DNA of 58,906 nucleotides from Pelistega indica (GTDB lineage Bacteria > Pseudomonadota > Gammaproteobacteria > Burkholderiales > Burkholderiaceae_B), in contig NZ_AYSV01000066.1 in assembly GCF_000506865.1 (NCBI RefSeq), positions 1 through 58,906 on the forward strand. Reading direction: 5' to 3'. Positions 8,198-18,863 of the stretch are shown piece by piece. The position numbers and the translations under genes are program-made. Under the pieces are notes generated by a model that saw only the letters and a list, made by a program, of their open reading frames with translations, ran no database searches and was not told where the DNA came from. How positions within the stretch are numbered: the stretch's first letter is position 1; every line of letters begins with the position of its first letter.

Positions 8198-9839
8198 CTA
8201 AACTGCTTTAACCTTAACATACTCACCGGGCGCATCTGCTCGTGGTTTATATATTGTTCTATCACCTAGTGTTTTCTTAGCTTTGATACGATTACCTGCT
8301 CGCTCAGCAATCCACTCATACCAATCAGTCCACCAACTTCCTGGCATTTGATCAGCATCCTCAAACCATTGCTCACTACTTAAATAACCATCATCATAAA
8401 TGTAATTATTAATCCAATAATTACGTTTATTTTTAGCAGGTGGATTGATAACTCCGGCTACATGACCTGAAGCACCCAGGCAAAATCTAATATCTCCCGT
8501 AAGGATATCTTTGCTAGCATAAGCTGACTTCCAAGGGACAATATGGTCATCTTTTGACGCATATAAGTAGGTGTCCATATCTAATAAAGAAAAATCAAGC
8601 CCTGTATCTCCAATCTGTGTTTTGTTAGGTACCATAAAATTATTTTCTAAATAGGCATTACGCAGATAGTAGGTATAAAAGGGCCCAGGCAAGTTAGTGC
8701 TATCCCCATTCCAGTAAAGAATGTCAAATGGAAGTGGTGTTTCACCTTTGAAGTAATTACTCACCACATAGTTCCACACTAGTTCATTTGGTCTTAAAAA
8801 TGAGAAAGTTATCGCTAATTCCTTAGCAGGCATTAATCCTTCTTGTCCGATTGTTTGTTCACGAATAGCCACACTCGCTTCATCAACAAATACGTGCATG
8901 ATGCCTGTATCGGAGAAATCCAAGAAAGTCGTCAACAGCGTCATACTATTAGCATAATCTTGCCCCCTTGCCTTAGCGATAGCCAATGCCGATGCTAACA
9001 TTGTCCCCCCTACGCAAAAACCAAGCGTATTAATTTTTTCTTTTTTGGTGATTTCACTTACAGCTTGCAATGCACGCATCACACCTTGCTCGATATAATC
9101 TCCCCATGTGAAACGATGAACACCGTCAGGATCATTTGGTAAAGGATTTCGCCAAGACATTAAAAATACAGTATGCCCTTGCTCAACCGCATTACGCACA
9201 AAAGAGTTTTCTGGTTGTAAATCTAAGATGTAGAATTTGTTAATACAAGGAGGCACCATTAACAAAGGAATTTCGTACACAGTCTCTGTTTGAGGGGCGT
9301 ATTGAATTAGTTCAAAAAAAGCATTCTGATATACCACTTTACCTGGCGTAATAGCTAAATTTTTACCAACTTCAAATGCATCCTCATCAGTCTGTGTCAT
9401 ACGACCTTTTTGGATATCCATCATTAAATTTTGGATACCTTTTTGTAATGATTCACCGTGCGTTTTTTCGAAAGTCTCAATAGCATCTGCATTAAGAGCA
9501 AAAAAAATTCGACGGTGCAACGGCATCTACCCATTGATGTACCGCAAAATCTAATTTATCTTTTGTTTCTTGATCAAGTTCAATCTTGTCTAACACATCA
9601 AAAATTGCTTTGGAAGATAACAAATACAAATGTGCCAAACTTAGTAATTGGGGATTTTTTTTCCATGCTTCGCTACTAAAACGACGATCCTTGATTTCTG
9701 GTAAGTTACCAGTCAACGCCTGTGAAAAAATCTGTTGAAAATCTTTTACAAAATTGGCCTGTAAAGAAAGCCATGCCTCTGAAGATTGATACAACGGTGC
9801 TAACCATGCGTTAATATCGTTATTTTGCTGCTCTGACAT
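8198..9839 (-). CDS. phaC: Class I poly(3-hydroxyalkanoate) synthase PhaC (frameshifted)
   Basis: PhaC polymerises hydroxyacyl-CoA on the PHA granule. The N-terminal PhaC domain and the alpha/beta-hydrolase core lie in two frames that join at an A8 run at 9500-9507. Removing one base gives VAPSNFFALNADA, the normal family junction, and a protein of about 546 aa. The catalytic triad is visible: Cys in the modified lipase box GFCVGG (about residue 275), Asp in ASKDDHIVPW and His in GASGHVAGV. The order rluD-pgeF-phaC-phaB-phaR suggests a conserved leftward transcription unit. The A8 run could in principle slip during transcription, but sequencing error is simpler given the other lesions in the window. 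Confidence 0.9.
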
Positions 9840-9900
9840 ACGCTCCTCCCCATTCTATAGCTATAGGTTAAACAATTTGGACTTAAATCAAAATAGGGAT

Positions 9901-10650
9901 TTATACTCCCTTCCACACTAGCGTTACGATGCGTCCTGTGGGATTTTCTCGCCGATAAGAAAAGTAACGTTGTTTGTCAAGATAAGTACATTCATTACTC
10001 TCTTCTACCATATTAACACCAATTTGTTTCAACTTCATGTTTGCTATACCAGACAAGTTAGCAAAGTATTTATTTACAACACCCGGTTCAAAAAATGGTG
10101 CCAAATTACTATTCTGACTCACAAAAGCGTCATAAACTTCTGCTCCAACTTCAAATACTTTTTGCGAAATAGCAGGTCCAATCCATGCCTTGAAATGTGC
10201 ATTTGGTTTTTTACTGCGCATAAGATCTACAGTTCTTTCTAAAATACCTGCTTGCAATCCTCGCCAACCAGCATGTGCTGCCCCCACAATTGTGCCCTCT
10301 TCATCCGCAAGAACGACAGGTAAACAGTCTGCCGTCATAATAGCCAATACTTTTTTATCACATGTTGTTACAGCTGCATCTGCCTTGGCTGGATAGTCGA
10401 AAGGCCTATCAGCATCTAATACCTCTGTACCATGTACCTGATTTAACCAGATAGGTGAATTAGGTAAAGCTGCATTTAATAAAGCCCGATTAGCTTGTGC
10501 GTGTTCTGGATTATCACCACAATGAAGACCCAAGTTGAAACTATCAAAAGGTGGTTCACTTACTCCAGCCATATACCGAGTGGTTGTACCATAAAAAACA
10601 TTATTCCATTTATGACCTGTTACTAACTTATCTAACACATTGACTCCCAT
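9901..10650 (-). CDS. pgeF: Peptidoglycan editing factor PgeF (YfiH, multicopper polyphenol oxidase family)
   Basis: A 249-aa Cu_oxidase_4 (DUF152) protein. The metal/nucleoside-site motifs are present: LNQVHGTEV, MTADCLPVVLAD and GAAHAGWRGL, followed by the C-terminal CTYLDKQRYFSYRRE block. In E. coli YfiH removes wrongly incorporated L-Ser UDP-MurNAc; other members act on purine nucleosides. The start overlaps the end of rluD by 19 bp, showing tight coupling, and phaC follows after 61 bp. Confidence 0.93.
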   Translation of the reverse strand: MGVNVLDKLVTGHKWNNVFYGTTTRYMAGVSEPPFDSFNLGLHCGDNPEHAQANRALLNAALPNSPIWLNQVHGTEVLDADRPFDYPAKADAAVTTCDKKVLAIMTADCLPVVLADEEGTIVGAAHAGWRGLQAGILERTVDLMRSKKPNAHFKAWIGPAISQKVFEVGAEVYDAFVSQNSNLAPFFEPGVVNKYFANLSGIANMKLKQIGVNMVEESNECTYLDKQRYFSYRRENPTGRIVTLVWKGV

Positions 10651-11618
10651 CGAATAGAATCTATTAACGTTTGCATATCATCTGGAATAGATGCTTCAAA
10701 CTCAACCATTTCTTCTGTTTTTGGATCAATAAAACTCAATCTAAATGCGTGTAGCATTTGTCGTGTAGCTGCAATCTGACTTCCATATAAACTATCTCCC
10801 AGCAAAGGGTGTCCTAAGCTAGCCATATGCACCCGAATTTGATGTGTACGACCTGTTTCCAATTTACATTCAATTAGACTCACACTTTTTTCTACCTTAG
10901 TAGTTTCATATACCCCTGTCTGCAAGCATGTATAGTGTGTGACAGCTGGTTTAGGTGCAATTGGTTTATCTACAGACATACGAACGGGGACTCTAGTATC
11001 TCGACCGATTGGTTTATCCACAGTGCCTTGCTCTTTCATTATGCCTTGTGCCAACGCTCTATATCGACGCCCCATTGTGCGTGCCTGCAACTGCCTCACT
11101 AAATGTGTCTGTGCTACTTCTGTTCTTGCTACTACTAATAAACCAGAAGTATCTTTATCTAGTCGGTGAACTATCCCTGCCCTAGGAATAACTGCCAACT
11201 CTGGGTAACGGTACAAAAGACCATTTAATAACGTACCATGCCAATTCCCTGCACCAGGATGCGTAACTAAACCAACTGGTTTGTTAACCACAATCCATTC
11301 ACTACTTTCTGCTATCACGTCAAAATCTATCGGTTCAGGAGAAAATGCTTTGCTTTGCTCACTTTCTTGTTCAAGAACGGCGATGACATCACCAGGACCT
11401 ACAATTTGTTTAACTTTGGTTTTTTTATCATTGACCGTAACAAACCCATCTTCAATCCATGTTTGTAAACGACCTCTTGAATGCTCTGGCATGAGTTGCG
11501 CCAAAATTTTATCTAGCCTATCACCCTTAACTTCACGATCTAGTCTAAAAATGTGAGGCTCTTGTGCTGACGTATCCAATAATTCATCTAAAGGATTTTC
11601 TATTTCATTATTTGGCAT
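10632..11618 (-). CDS. rluD: 23S rRNA pseudouridine synthase RluD
   Basis: A 328-aa RluA-family enzyme that makes pseudouridines 1911, 1915 and 1917 in helix 69 of 23S rRNA. It has an N-terminal S4 RNA-binding domain (about residues 35-95), the catalytic block GIVHRLDKDTSGLLVVART with the essential Asp, and the C-terminal GRTHQIRVHMASLGHPLLGD. Divergent bamD lies 146 bp upstream; this rluD-pgeF/bamD neighbourhood is conserved in many proteobacteria, which supports RluD over RluC or RluA. Confidence 0.92.
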   Translation of the reverse strand: MPNNEIENPLDELLDTSAQEPHIFRLDREVKGDRLDKILAQLMPEHSRGRLQTWIEDGFVTVNDKKTKVKQIVGPGDVIAVLEQESEQSKAFSPEPIDFDVIAESSEWIVVNKPVGLVTHPGAGNWHGTLLNGLLYRYPELAVIPRAGIVHRLDKDTSGLLVVARTEVAQTHLVRQLQARTMGRRYRALAQGIMKEQGTVDKPIGRDTRVPVRMSVDKPIAPKPAVTHYTCLQTGVYETTKVEKSVSLIECKLETGRTHQIRVHMASLGHPLLGDSLYGSQIAATRQMLHAFRLSFIDPKTEEMVEFEASIPDDMQTLIDSIRWESMC

Positions 11619-11764
11619 GTTGATGACTTCAATAAAAAACTATGTAATATTGTAGTAGTTATTGATTTCCAATTTGTCTAAACGGTATAAAACTACACGA
11701 ATATTCATAGTAATGGTATGATTAGCGTTATTCGTTTAATATTTAATTATTCATCTGCACTGAT

Positions 11765-12584
11765 ATGAAACAAATCTATAAAGGTAGCTTAATTTTCCTT
11801 TGTGCAACCATTTTGACTGGTTGTGGCATTCTACAAAAAGAAGTTGATGAAACTAAAGGCTGGTCTGCCGCACAAATATATGACGCTGCTCGAGAAAGTG
11901 TTCGTGAATCCGAATGGAAATCAGCTAGACGTTACTTATCTGTTATTGAAAATCGTCATCCTCATACATCCTATGCTCAACAATCACTTATTGATCAAGC
12001 GTATGATAAATTGGAAAGACCATGAGCCAGAACAAGCGACAGCTGCCATTAATCGTTTCTTAGCTCTATATCCAAACCACCCGGGCACGGACTATATGCT
12101 TTACCTCAAAGGGATGGTAACGTTTACTCCACCCAGTGCGTTCTTAACAAGTTATACGGGTCAAGACCCTAGTGAACGTGATCCCAAAGGTTTGCGTCAA
12201 TCTTATCATGCCTTCAAAGAGTTAGTAGAGCGCTATCCTGACAGTCGTTATTCTATTGATGCACGTCAGCGCTTAGTTTGGTTAGTTAGTACTATTGCCG
12301 ATAATGAAACTAACGTAGCAGAGTACTACTATAAACGACATGGCTATGTTGCCGCTATCAATCGTGCTCAAGCTGTTTTACGTGAATTCTCCGGTGTTCA
12401 AGCCTCTGAACGTGCTTTGTATATTATGATGAAATCATATGAAGAATTAAATATGCCAGAACAGGCTAGCGATGCCAAACGCGTATTAGACCAAAACTTC
12501 CCTGATAGTAAATATTATAAATATGGTCTTGAAGGTCCTTCTTCTTGGACGGATTGGTTCTCACCACACAATTGGTTTAACTAA
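11765..12584 (+). CDS. bamD: Outer-membrane assembly lipoprotein BamD (frameshifted)
   Basis: A lipoprotein of the BAM complex that folds outer-membrane beta-barrel proteins. It starts with a lipoprotein signal ending in the lipobox LTGC. The two halves are in different frames, meeting at AAA 12008-12010. Removing one A gives AYDNWKDHEPEQATAAINRFL, a seamless TPR-containing BamD of about 272 aa. Further family blocks are HPGTDYMLYLKG, QSYHAFKELVERYPDSRYS and EYYYKRHGYVAAINRA. BamD is essential in most proteobacteria, so the frameshift is much more likely an error in the sequence than a true mutation. A strong terminator follows. Confidence 0.9.
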
Positions 12585-12610
12585 GTAATTCCATACCTAT
12601 CTACACAAAT

Positions 12611-12643
12611 AAAGACCTCAGTCAAAACACTGAGGTCTTTTTA
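12611..12643 (+). terminator. Bidirectional terminator between bamD and the DinG-like helicase
   Basis: Arms AAGACCTCAGT (12612-12622) and ACTGAGGTCTT (12629-12639) with a 6-nt loop, then TTTAATT on the plus strand. The flanking A and T tracts make it usable from both sides. Confidence 0.88.
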
Positions 12644-12716
12644 ATTAATACGTAAGCACTATACCTAAAATTATCTGATAAAAAGATCAGTGGTTATTGG
12701 CTCCCCCTTAGATCTC

Positions 12717-14666
12717 TTAGTCCCAAAACTCTAAAGCAATCTCAGCCCTGCTCGTCCGGTAGAAATCAGGTAGACTTCCCCATAATAATCGACTATAGCG
12801 TTGATTAATCAATCTCTCATCACCGATAATCAAAACCCCACTATCATATTCAGTACGAATGAGTCTACCCACCCCTTGCTTAAGTGCAATAGTCGCCAAA
12901 GGAATTTGAATATCCATAAAAGGATTACCTCCTTTTTTACGACAATCATCAATACGAGCAGCCAGTACAGGATCGTCAGGAGGGGCAAAAGGTAATTTAT
13001 CAATCGCTAATAAGGTAAGCAAATCGCCTGGAAAGTCTACACCCTCCCAAAAGCTTGCACTACCTATTAGCACACCTTTGGAGGTCGCCCTAAACTTATC
13101 TACTAAAATACGATGGGCTGACTCACCTTGTCGAAAAATAGTTCGATTTATTTTTGCTTTTTCAAACGCCTGCTGTAATAAATCTCCAAGGCTATCCACT
13201 GCTTTTAAGGTAGTGCACAGAATTAAAACACCACCGGGTGTCTTTTGAATGAATGGGATAAGCAAATTGACAAACGACTGCTCATAAGTAGAATGCCTAA
13301 CTTCTGGTAAACTTGTCGGCACATACATAATACCATTACTTGCATAATGAAACGGAGACTCCCAAGAGTAACACTCCGCATCATAAAGCCCTAGCTGTGC
13401 TTGGAAATGGGTAAATTTTTTCGCTACTGACAAGGTTGCAGACGTAAAAATCCAACTCTGATCCGGTCGTTTAAAATTAGCAAATCCCTTGACAGATAAT
13501 GGTGCACGACTAAATCTCAGTTGATGTGGACCAAACTCTACCCAACGCACATAAACATTTTTATCATCTGAACTAAATTTTTCAGGATTTGCCCATTGTT
13601 GTAGCACCGAACAATAAGCGCTTAACCTGTTGTAGACTTCTTGAATATCTATATGATGCTCAACGACTTTAGCCAATGCAGATAATATATTATTTAAGCT
13701 ATCTAATAACGTATCTAAGCCTGTTAGAAAATTGTCTTTATCAGGAATAGATTCATAGACTACTTTTTTGTTAGGTAAATCATCAATCGGCTTAGCAAGC
13801 AATCGCAATTCTAACAAATTATATTTAACAGCCTTACATAGCTTATCCCAGTCTGTCACGCTTTTCACATAGCTTGCCGTCACTGTTTCAATATCTTTAG
13901 TGGCCTTATCGATATCGGCCAAAGAAATAGTACTACCCAAAAACTGTGTAGCAACATCTGGTAATTGATGAGCCTCATCAAAAATAATCGTATCTGCTAA
14001 AGGAAGCAAATCAATATCGGCTTCTTGCCTTAAAGCGATATCTGCAAAAAAGAGTGCATGATTAACAATAATAATATCGGCTTCTTTGGCTTTTGCACGT
14101 GCCTTGGCAATAAAACACTCATCAATATAGGGACAGTCTTTATTCAAACAACTTTCTTTAGTTGATGTTACCCTAGACCATATACTGGCACTATCAGGCA
14201 CCCCATCACAATCAGATTTATCCCCTGTTTGTGTGCGTTGGAAAAATAGTTTGATTTCATTAAGCTGCTTAACTTCCTGTTGATTTTTTAGCAAACTATA
14301 CTCATCATCTACAAGGCGATGATAATTGAAATGACATATATAATTTGCACGTCCCTTGAGTAATGCCACTTGAACAGGTAAACCAGTAGCCTTTTTTATC
14401 ATTGGCGCATCTTTACGATAAAGTTGATCTTGTAAAGCCCTTGTTCCCGTTGACACAATAACCTTGCGCAATGATGCAAATGCTGGGACTAAATATGCCC
14501 ATGTTTTACCTGTACCGGTTCCTGCCTCGGCAATCAAGGTGCCATGTTCTTTAATTGTCTTTTCTATGGCTAAAGAGAGTTCAATTTGTGATTGACGAAT
14601 ACTATAACCTGGTTGAATTTTTGCTAATTTTTTTTCGAAAAAATCCTTAATATTCAAACTCAACAT
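12717..14666 (-). CDS. ATP-dependent DNA helicase, DinG/YoaA (XPD/Rad3) family
   Basis: A 649-aa superfamily 2 5'-3' helicase. Walker A AEAGTGTGKT lies near residue 46, the Walker B box is IFDEAHQLPD, and motif VI is GVGRLIRTE. Cysteines consistent with the 4Fe-4S cluster lie in NYICHFNY, ESCLNKDCPYIDEC and nearby. The length and the GTGTGKT context are closer to YoaA than to the longer E. coli DinG. These helicases unwind stalled forks and R- or D-loops during DNA damage. It is divergent from tex, and two TACTGTATA repeats lie about 95 bp upstream. Confidence 0.9.
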   Translation of the reverse strand: MLSLNIKDFFEKKLAKIQPGYSIRQSQIELSLAIEKTIKEHGTLIAEAGTGTGKTWAYLVPAFASLRKVIVSTGTRALQDQLYRKDAPMIKKATGLPVQVALLKGRANYICHFNYHRLVDDEYSLLKNQQEVKQLNEIKLFFQRTQTGDKSDCDGVPDSASIWSRVTSTKESCLNKDCPYIDECFIAKARAKAKEADIIIVNHALFFADIALRQEADIDLLPLADTIIFDEAHQLPDVATQFLGSTISLADIDKATKDIETVTASYVKSVTDWDKLCKAVKYNLLELRLLAKPIDDLPNKKVVYESIPDKDNFLTGLDTLLDSLNNILSALAKVVEHHIDIQEVYNRLSAYCSVLQQWANPEKFSSDDKNVYVRWVEFGPHQLRFSRAPLSVKGFANFKRPDQSWIFTSATLSVAKKFTHFQAQLGLYDAECYSWESPFHYASNGIMYVPTSLPEVRHSTYEQSFVNLLIPFIQKTPGGVLILCTTLKAVDSLGDLLQQAFEKAKINRTIFRQGESAHRILVDKFRATSKGVLIGSASFWEGVDFPGDLLTLLAIDKLPFAPPDDPVLAARIDDCRKKGGNPFMDIQIPLATIALKQGVGRLIRTEYDSGVLIIGDERLINQRYSRLLWGSLPDFYRTSRAEIALEFWD

Positions 14667-14760
14667 AGCTCGCCGTCAAAAATATAGCCCAATAATATGG
14701 TTCATATAGTATCAGAATTAGCCCTTTAAAAATGACCATGAGAGCTTTTTATCCTAATTT

Positions 14761-14781
14761 TATACAGTATTCTATACAGTA
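14761..14781 (-). repeat. Tandem TACTGTATA repeat upstream of the DinG-like helicase
   Basis: On the minus strand TACTGTATA occurs twice, 12 bp apart (14761-14769 and 14773-14781), in the 232-bp gap between the divergent helicase and tex. The unit looks like half of a LexA box, but the two copies are direct repeats, not the inverted CTGT-N8-ACAG. Any regulatory role is a guess. Confidence 0.35.
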
Positions 14782-14898
14782 TTTTCTATCTTTACAAAAT
14801 TTTAATCACTAATTGTGCACCAATGGCTTTTTCACTGACATTTAAGGAAAGCAATGTGATACATTCTTAAGCTTTGACATAAACTTGAATAGGATGTT

Positions 14899-17271
14899 AT
14901 GAGCACTGTAAACGAAACGATTGATGAGAAGCGTATTATTGAACAGTTAGCCCAAGAGCTAAATGTTCGTCCCCAACAAGTTTCTGCTACTGTAGATTTA
15001 TTAAATGATGGCGCAACTATTCCCTTTATTGCACGTTACCGTAAAGAAGTCACTGGAGGTCTAGACGATACTATTTTAAGAAATTTAGAAGTTCGTCTAA
15101 TCTATCTACGTGAATTAGAAGCACGCCGCCTAGCGATTATTCATTCTATTACTGAACAAGGCAAAATGACGGATGAGCTGCAAGCCCAAATTGATGCAGC
15201 AGACTCTAAACAACGCTTAGAAGACTTATATGCTCCTTTTAAACCTAAACGTCGTACACGTGCACAAATTGCCAAAGAAGCAGGTTTGGAGCCATTAGCC
15301 GATGCTATTCTAAGCGATAAATCAGCCGATCCCGCTACACTTGCTGAAAGCTACCTAAATCCTGAGCATAAAATTGATGACATCAAGGCAGCGCTCGACG
15401 GAGCAAGAGATATTCTGGCAGAGCGTTTCTCTGAAAATGCCGATTTACTCGCTTATATGCGTGACTATCTTAATAAATATGCTTACCTCTACGCCAAAGT
15501 TATTGAGGGTAAAGAGCAAGAAGGAGATAATTTTAGAGACTGGTTTGATTTTTCTGAAACCATTCGCACGCTCCCCTCTCACCGTATTTTAGCCTTATTG
15601 CGTGGGCGTACCCAAGGTATCCTTGACCTACGTATCGGTCTTGACCCTGAACAAGAGGCATTAACACCACATCCTTGTGTAGTCAATATCAGTGAGTTCC
15701 TAACACTAGATGCTGACTATTCTTTAGATGCTAGCACTAGAAATAAATGGTTAGCGGAGCTTTCTCGTTGGACATGGCGTGTAAAATTATTACCAGCTTT
15801 TGAAACCGAGTTAATTACTCAATTACGTGAAAAAGCTGAAGAAGAAGCTATTAGTGTTTTTGCTGCCAACCTAAAAGACCTATTATTAGCTGCACCTGCA
15901 GGTCCTAAAGCTGTTCTGGGTCTTGACCCGGGTATCCGTACTGGTGTTAAAGTAGCCGCTATTGATACTACTGGTAAATTATTAGAAACAACAACTATTT
16001 ATCCGTTCGAACCTCGCCGTGATGTCACTGGCTCTACACATACACTATTAGCACTGATTGCGAAATATCATATTGATTTAATCGCTATTGGTAATGGCAC
16101 AGCCTCACGAGAAACTGAAAAATTAGTCGCTGATTTATTAAAAACCATTCCCGAGTCTCAGGTTAAAAAAATTGTCGTATCTGAAGCAGGTGCTTCAGTC
16201 TATTCAGCCTCTGAGCTCGCCGCCAAAGAGTTCCCTGAGTTAGATGTAAGCTTACGTGGCGCTGTTTCTATTGCCCGCCGCTTACAAGACCCTCTGGCTG
16301 AACTAGTTAAAATTGAGCCCAAAGCTATTGGTGTCGGACAATATCAACATGATGTTAATCAACGGGAATTAGCTCGTTCATTAGATGCTGTTATTGAGGA
16401 TTGTGTAAATGCTGTCGGTGTTGATGTTAATACAGCCTCTGCCCCTTTACTAAGCCGTGTATCAGGTCTTAATGCTTCTTTAGCGAAAAATATTGTTGAA
16501 TACCGTGACCAAAATGGACGTTTTGAAAATCGTAAAAAACTAATGGATGTTTCACGTTTTGGTGCCAAAGCATTTGAACAAGCGGCAGGATTCTTACGCA
16601 TTAATGACGGTGATAATCCTTTAGATGCCTCTGCTGTACACCCTGAGGCGTATCCTGTTGTCGAGCGTATTCTAGACAAACTTAAACAGGACGTAAAACA
16701 GATTATTGGACAAAAAGATGCCTTAAAAGGTCTATCACCAACTGATTTTACCGATGAAAAATTTGGGGTTCCTACGGTTCGCGATATTTTTAATGAAATT
16801 GAAAAACCGGGACGAGATCCTCGCCCTGAATTTAAAACAGCAACGTTTAAAGAGGGTATTGAAACCATCAATGATTTAGTTGTCGGTATGATTCTAGAAG
16901 GCGTAGTCACCAATGTAGCTAATTTTGGCGCCTTTGTAGACATTGGTGTTCATCAAGATGGTTTAGTACATATTTCTGCCTTATCTGATACTTTTGTTAA
17001 AGACCCTCGTGATGTTGTTCGTGTTGGTCAAACTGTGAAAGTGAAGGTACAGGAAGTTGATGCACCTAGAAAACGTATCGGACTAACTATGCGTTTAAAT
17101 GACGATTCTGTCCCAGTTAAACGTGGTGAGCGTGATAGCAATAGTGTGGCATCTCGTCCTCCTCGTAAAGACACCCCAAGAGAACAGGGCTCTCAAGGTT
17201 TAGGTGCAATGGCAGCCGCGTTTGCTAAACTAAACGCTAATATACCATCACTATTTATCCATCTAACATAA
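14899..17271 (+). CDS. tex: Transcription accessory protein Tex
   Basis: A 790-aa cytoplasmic RNA-binding protein. Domains in order: N-terminal Tex helix-turn-helix (1-190), YqgF/RNase H-like domain around 340-460 ([16 protein letters not shown]), helix-hairpin-helix modules around 500-560 ([11 protein letters not shown] region and [17 protein letters not shown]) and a C-terminal S1 domain around 660-735 ([23 protein letters not shown]). It has a ribosome-binding site AGGA 4-5 nt before the ATG. Tex influences transcription and toxin expression in Bordetella and is related to eukaryotic Spt6. The last nine residues (IPSLFIHLT) look atypical for the family and could reflect another small frame slip. 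Confidence 0.94.
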   Translation: MSTVNETIDEKRIIEQLAQELNVRPQQVSATVDLLNDGATIPFIARYRKEVTGGLDDTILRNLEVRLIYLRELEARRLAIIHSITEQGKMTDELQAQIDAADSKQRLEDLYAPFKPKRRTRAQIAKEAGLEPLADAILSDKSADPATLAESYLNPEHKIDDIKAALDGARDILAERFSENADLLAYMRDYLNKYAYLYAKVIEGKEQEGDNFRDWFDFSETIRTLPSHRILALLRGRTQGILDLRIGLDPEQEALTPHPCVVNISEFLTLDADYSLDASTRNKWLAELSRWTWRVKLLPAFETELITQLREKAEEEAISVFAANLKDLLLAAPAGPKAVLGLDPGIRTGVKVAAIDTTGKLLETTTIYPFEPRRDVTGSTHTLLALIAKYHIDLIAIGNGTASRETEKLVADLLKTIPESQVKKIVVSEAGASVYSASELAAKEFPELDVSLRGAVSIARRLQDPLAELVKIEPKAIGVGQYQHDVNQRELARSLDAVIEDCVNAVGVDVNTASAPLLSRVSGLNASLAKNIVEYRDQNGRFENRKKLMDVSRFGAKAFEQAAGFLRINDGDNPLDASAVHPEAYPVVERILDKLKQDVKQIIGQKDALKGLSPTDFTDEKFGVPTVRDIFNEIEKPGRDPRPEFKTATFKEGIETINDLVVGMILEGVVTNVANFGAFVDIGVHQDGLVHISALSDTFVKDPRDVVRVGQTVKVKVQEVDAPRKRIGLTMRLNDDSVPVKRGERDSNSVASRPPRKDTPREQGSQGLGAMAAAFAKLNANIPSLFIHLT

Positions 17272-17311
17272 TGTTAGTTTGACTATAAAGCAATAGAACT
17301 ACTTCAGTAAA

Positions 17312-17348
17312 CAGCCCCTATACGCTGATATTCAATGTATAGGGGCTG
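17312..17348. terminator. Hairpin between the convergent tex and tnaA genes
   Basis: Perfect 12-bp arms CAGCCCCTATAC (17312-17323) and GTATAGGGGCTG (17337-17348). T-tracts are weak on both sides, but its position between two converging stops makes a shared terminator likely. Confidence 0.7.
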
Positions 17349-17391
17349 CTCAGTATCGTCACCGTCTATCTTAACTGACTGCCTGAAAAAC

Positions 17392-18810
17392 CTACCCTAC
17401 TTCTTTTAAACGTGCGGTGAAGTGACGCAACACTTTAGGCTCATACGTAAACTCTAAACCTTTAATATTGTGCGTATTAGCTTTTACCTTAGAAAATGCC
17501 TCAATAATAAAATCCATATGAGTTTGAGTATAAGTAGCCCTTGGAATGGTTAAACGAAGTAATTCTGCCGGACAAGGTAACTGCTCTCCTGTTTTTGGAT
17601 CACGCCCCAATAAAAATGAACCAATTTCTACCGCACGAATACCAGCCACTTTATAAAGCTCACAAGATAAAGCCTGCGCGGGGAATTGATTAGCAGGAAT
17701 ATGTGGTAATAATTTACCCGCATCAATAAAAGCAGCATGACCACCTGGCTGTTGGCAATAAATTCCCTCCGCTTCTAATCCTTCAACTAAATAGCGAATT
17801 TGTCCGATACGATACGCTAACCAATCCTCTCGCATACCGTCATGTAAGCCAACGGCTAAGCGTTCCATTGCACCGCCTTCTAAACCGCCGTAAGTTGGAA
17901 ACCCCTCTTGAACAACGCATAAAGTTCGGCAATCCGTATATACATCAAAAAAATCATCATTCTTGAAACACAATAGTCCACCCATTGGTACCATAGCATC
18001 CTTTTTAGCAGACATCGCTAAAATATCAGCATACTTATAACTCTCTTTAGTGATGTCAGCAATAGACCAGTCTTTATAGGCTTGTTCTCGCTGTTGAATA
18101 AAATAGGCATTTTCCGCAAACCGTGCCGAATCCATCACCACAGGGATATCATATTTACGGGCAATAGCATAAACTGCTTGCATATTGGCTAATGATACGG
18201 GCTGACCACCAGCTGAATTGCAAGTGATTGTCATCACAATATAAGGAACATTTGCCGCACCTGCACTTTGAATCCCCTGCTCTAATTTTTCTACATCAAA
18301 ATTGCCTTTAAAATCTTCATAAACACTGGTATTAAAAGCATTGTTCACAGGAGTATTACTGACAGTACAGCCATTTAATTGAGTATGCCCTTGTGTGGTA
18401 TCAAAGAAATAATTTGAGAACGCCACCATTTTCGAGCGATCCAAACCTTTTTCTTTTTCACGTTTAGCAATCAGTACAGGAATATAGATTTGCTCGGCAC
18501 CACGGCCTTGGTGAGTAGGTATGGTAAAGTCATAATCAAAGATTTCTTTTACGGCACGACTTAAGGCATGATAACTACGACTACCACTATAAGCCTCATC
18601 ACCTCTAAGCATTGCAGCTTGCATTTCTTGGGTAATAGCACCCGTACCACTATCAGTTAGTAAATCAATAAAAACATCTTCACTATCTAATAAAAAGGGT
18701 TTCATCCCAGCATTAAGAATAGCTTGTTCTCGATGTGCACGCGTGGTACGCTTTACAGGCTCAATCACGCGAATACGGAAAGGCTCTGGTAAATGTTTAA
18801 AATTATCCAT
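17392..18810 (-). CDS. tnaA: Tryptophanase TnaA (tryptophan indole-lyase)
   Basis: A 472-aa PLP enzyme that splits L-tryptophan into indole, pyruvate and ammonia. From memory it matches E. coli TnaA at most positions along its full length: [20 protein letters not shown] at the start, [34 protein letters not shown] and the PLP-lysine motif [13 protein letters not shown] near residue 270. The closeness favours tryptophanase over tyrosine phenol-lyase. The ribosome-binding site AAGGA lies 6 nt before the ATG, and a TnaC-type leader ORF precedes it by 53 nt. No tnaB permease follows, because tex converges directly after a hairpin. High similarity to enterobacterial enzymes suggests horizontal transfer. 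Confidence 0.96.
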   Translation of the reverse strand: MDNFKHLPEPFRIRVIEPVKRTTRAHREQAILNAGMKPFLLDSEDVFIDLLTDSGTGAITQEMQAAMLRGDEAYSGSRSYHALSRAVKEIFDYDFTIPTHQGRGAEQIYIPVLIAKREKEKGLDRSKMVAFSNYFFDTTQGHTQLNGCTVSNTPVNNAFNTSVYEDFKGNFDVEKLEQGIQSAGAANVPYIVMTITCNSAGGQPVSLANMQAVYAIARKYDIPVVMDSARFAENAYFIQQREQAYKDWSIADITKESYKYADILAMSAKKDAMVPMGGLLCFKNDDFFDVYTDCRTLCVVQEGFPTYGGLEGGAMERLAVGLHDGMREDWLAYRIGQIRYLVEGLEAEGIYCQQPGGHAAFIDAGKLLPHIPANQFPAQALSCELYKVAGIRAVEIGSFLLGRDPKTGEQLPCPAELLRLTIPRATYTQTHMDFIIEAFSKVKANTHNIKGLEFTYEPKVLRHFTARLKEVG

Positions 18811-18827
18811 AGTGAATCCTTAAAATA

Positions 18828-18859
18828 AGTTGGTATAAATTTTTGTTGTATATCCAACT
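18828..18859 (-). promoter_or_regulatory. Candidate leader hairpin between tnaC and tnaA
   Basis: Arms AGTTGG and CCAACT (18828-18833 and 18854-18859), extended by TATA pairs with one bulge, span almost the whole spacer and end 6 nt before the tnaA Shine-Dalgarno. A smaller alternative hairpin GTTG-TATATC-CAAC (18845-18858) is mutually exclusive with it. On the transcript the first arm lies 5-10 nt after the tnaC stop, inside the footprint of a ribosome stalled there. A switch role is inferred. Confidence 0.45.
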
Positions 18860-18863
18860 ATTT

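Noticed and set aside
9500-9507. Programmed slippage at the A8 run in phaC
   Set aside because: Possible for an 8-base run, but seven other genes show the same defect, several at 2-5 base runs that do not slip, so a common sequencing cause is simpler.
14761-14781. Canonical LexA box upstream of the DinG-like helicase
   Set aside because: The second half-site is in the wrong orientation; CTGT-N8-ACAG is not formed. It is kept only as a direct-repeat observation.
16359-16943. 194-codon open frame on the minus strand opposite tex
   Set aside because: It lies fully inside the well-conserved tex coding sequence, and its Ser/Arg-rich product is what antisense of tex would give.
16440-18810. A tnaB permease or a wider tna operon
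   Set aside because: tnaA is followed directly by a hairpin and the convergent tex gene, and no permease gene adjoins it on either side.
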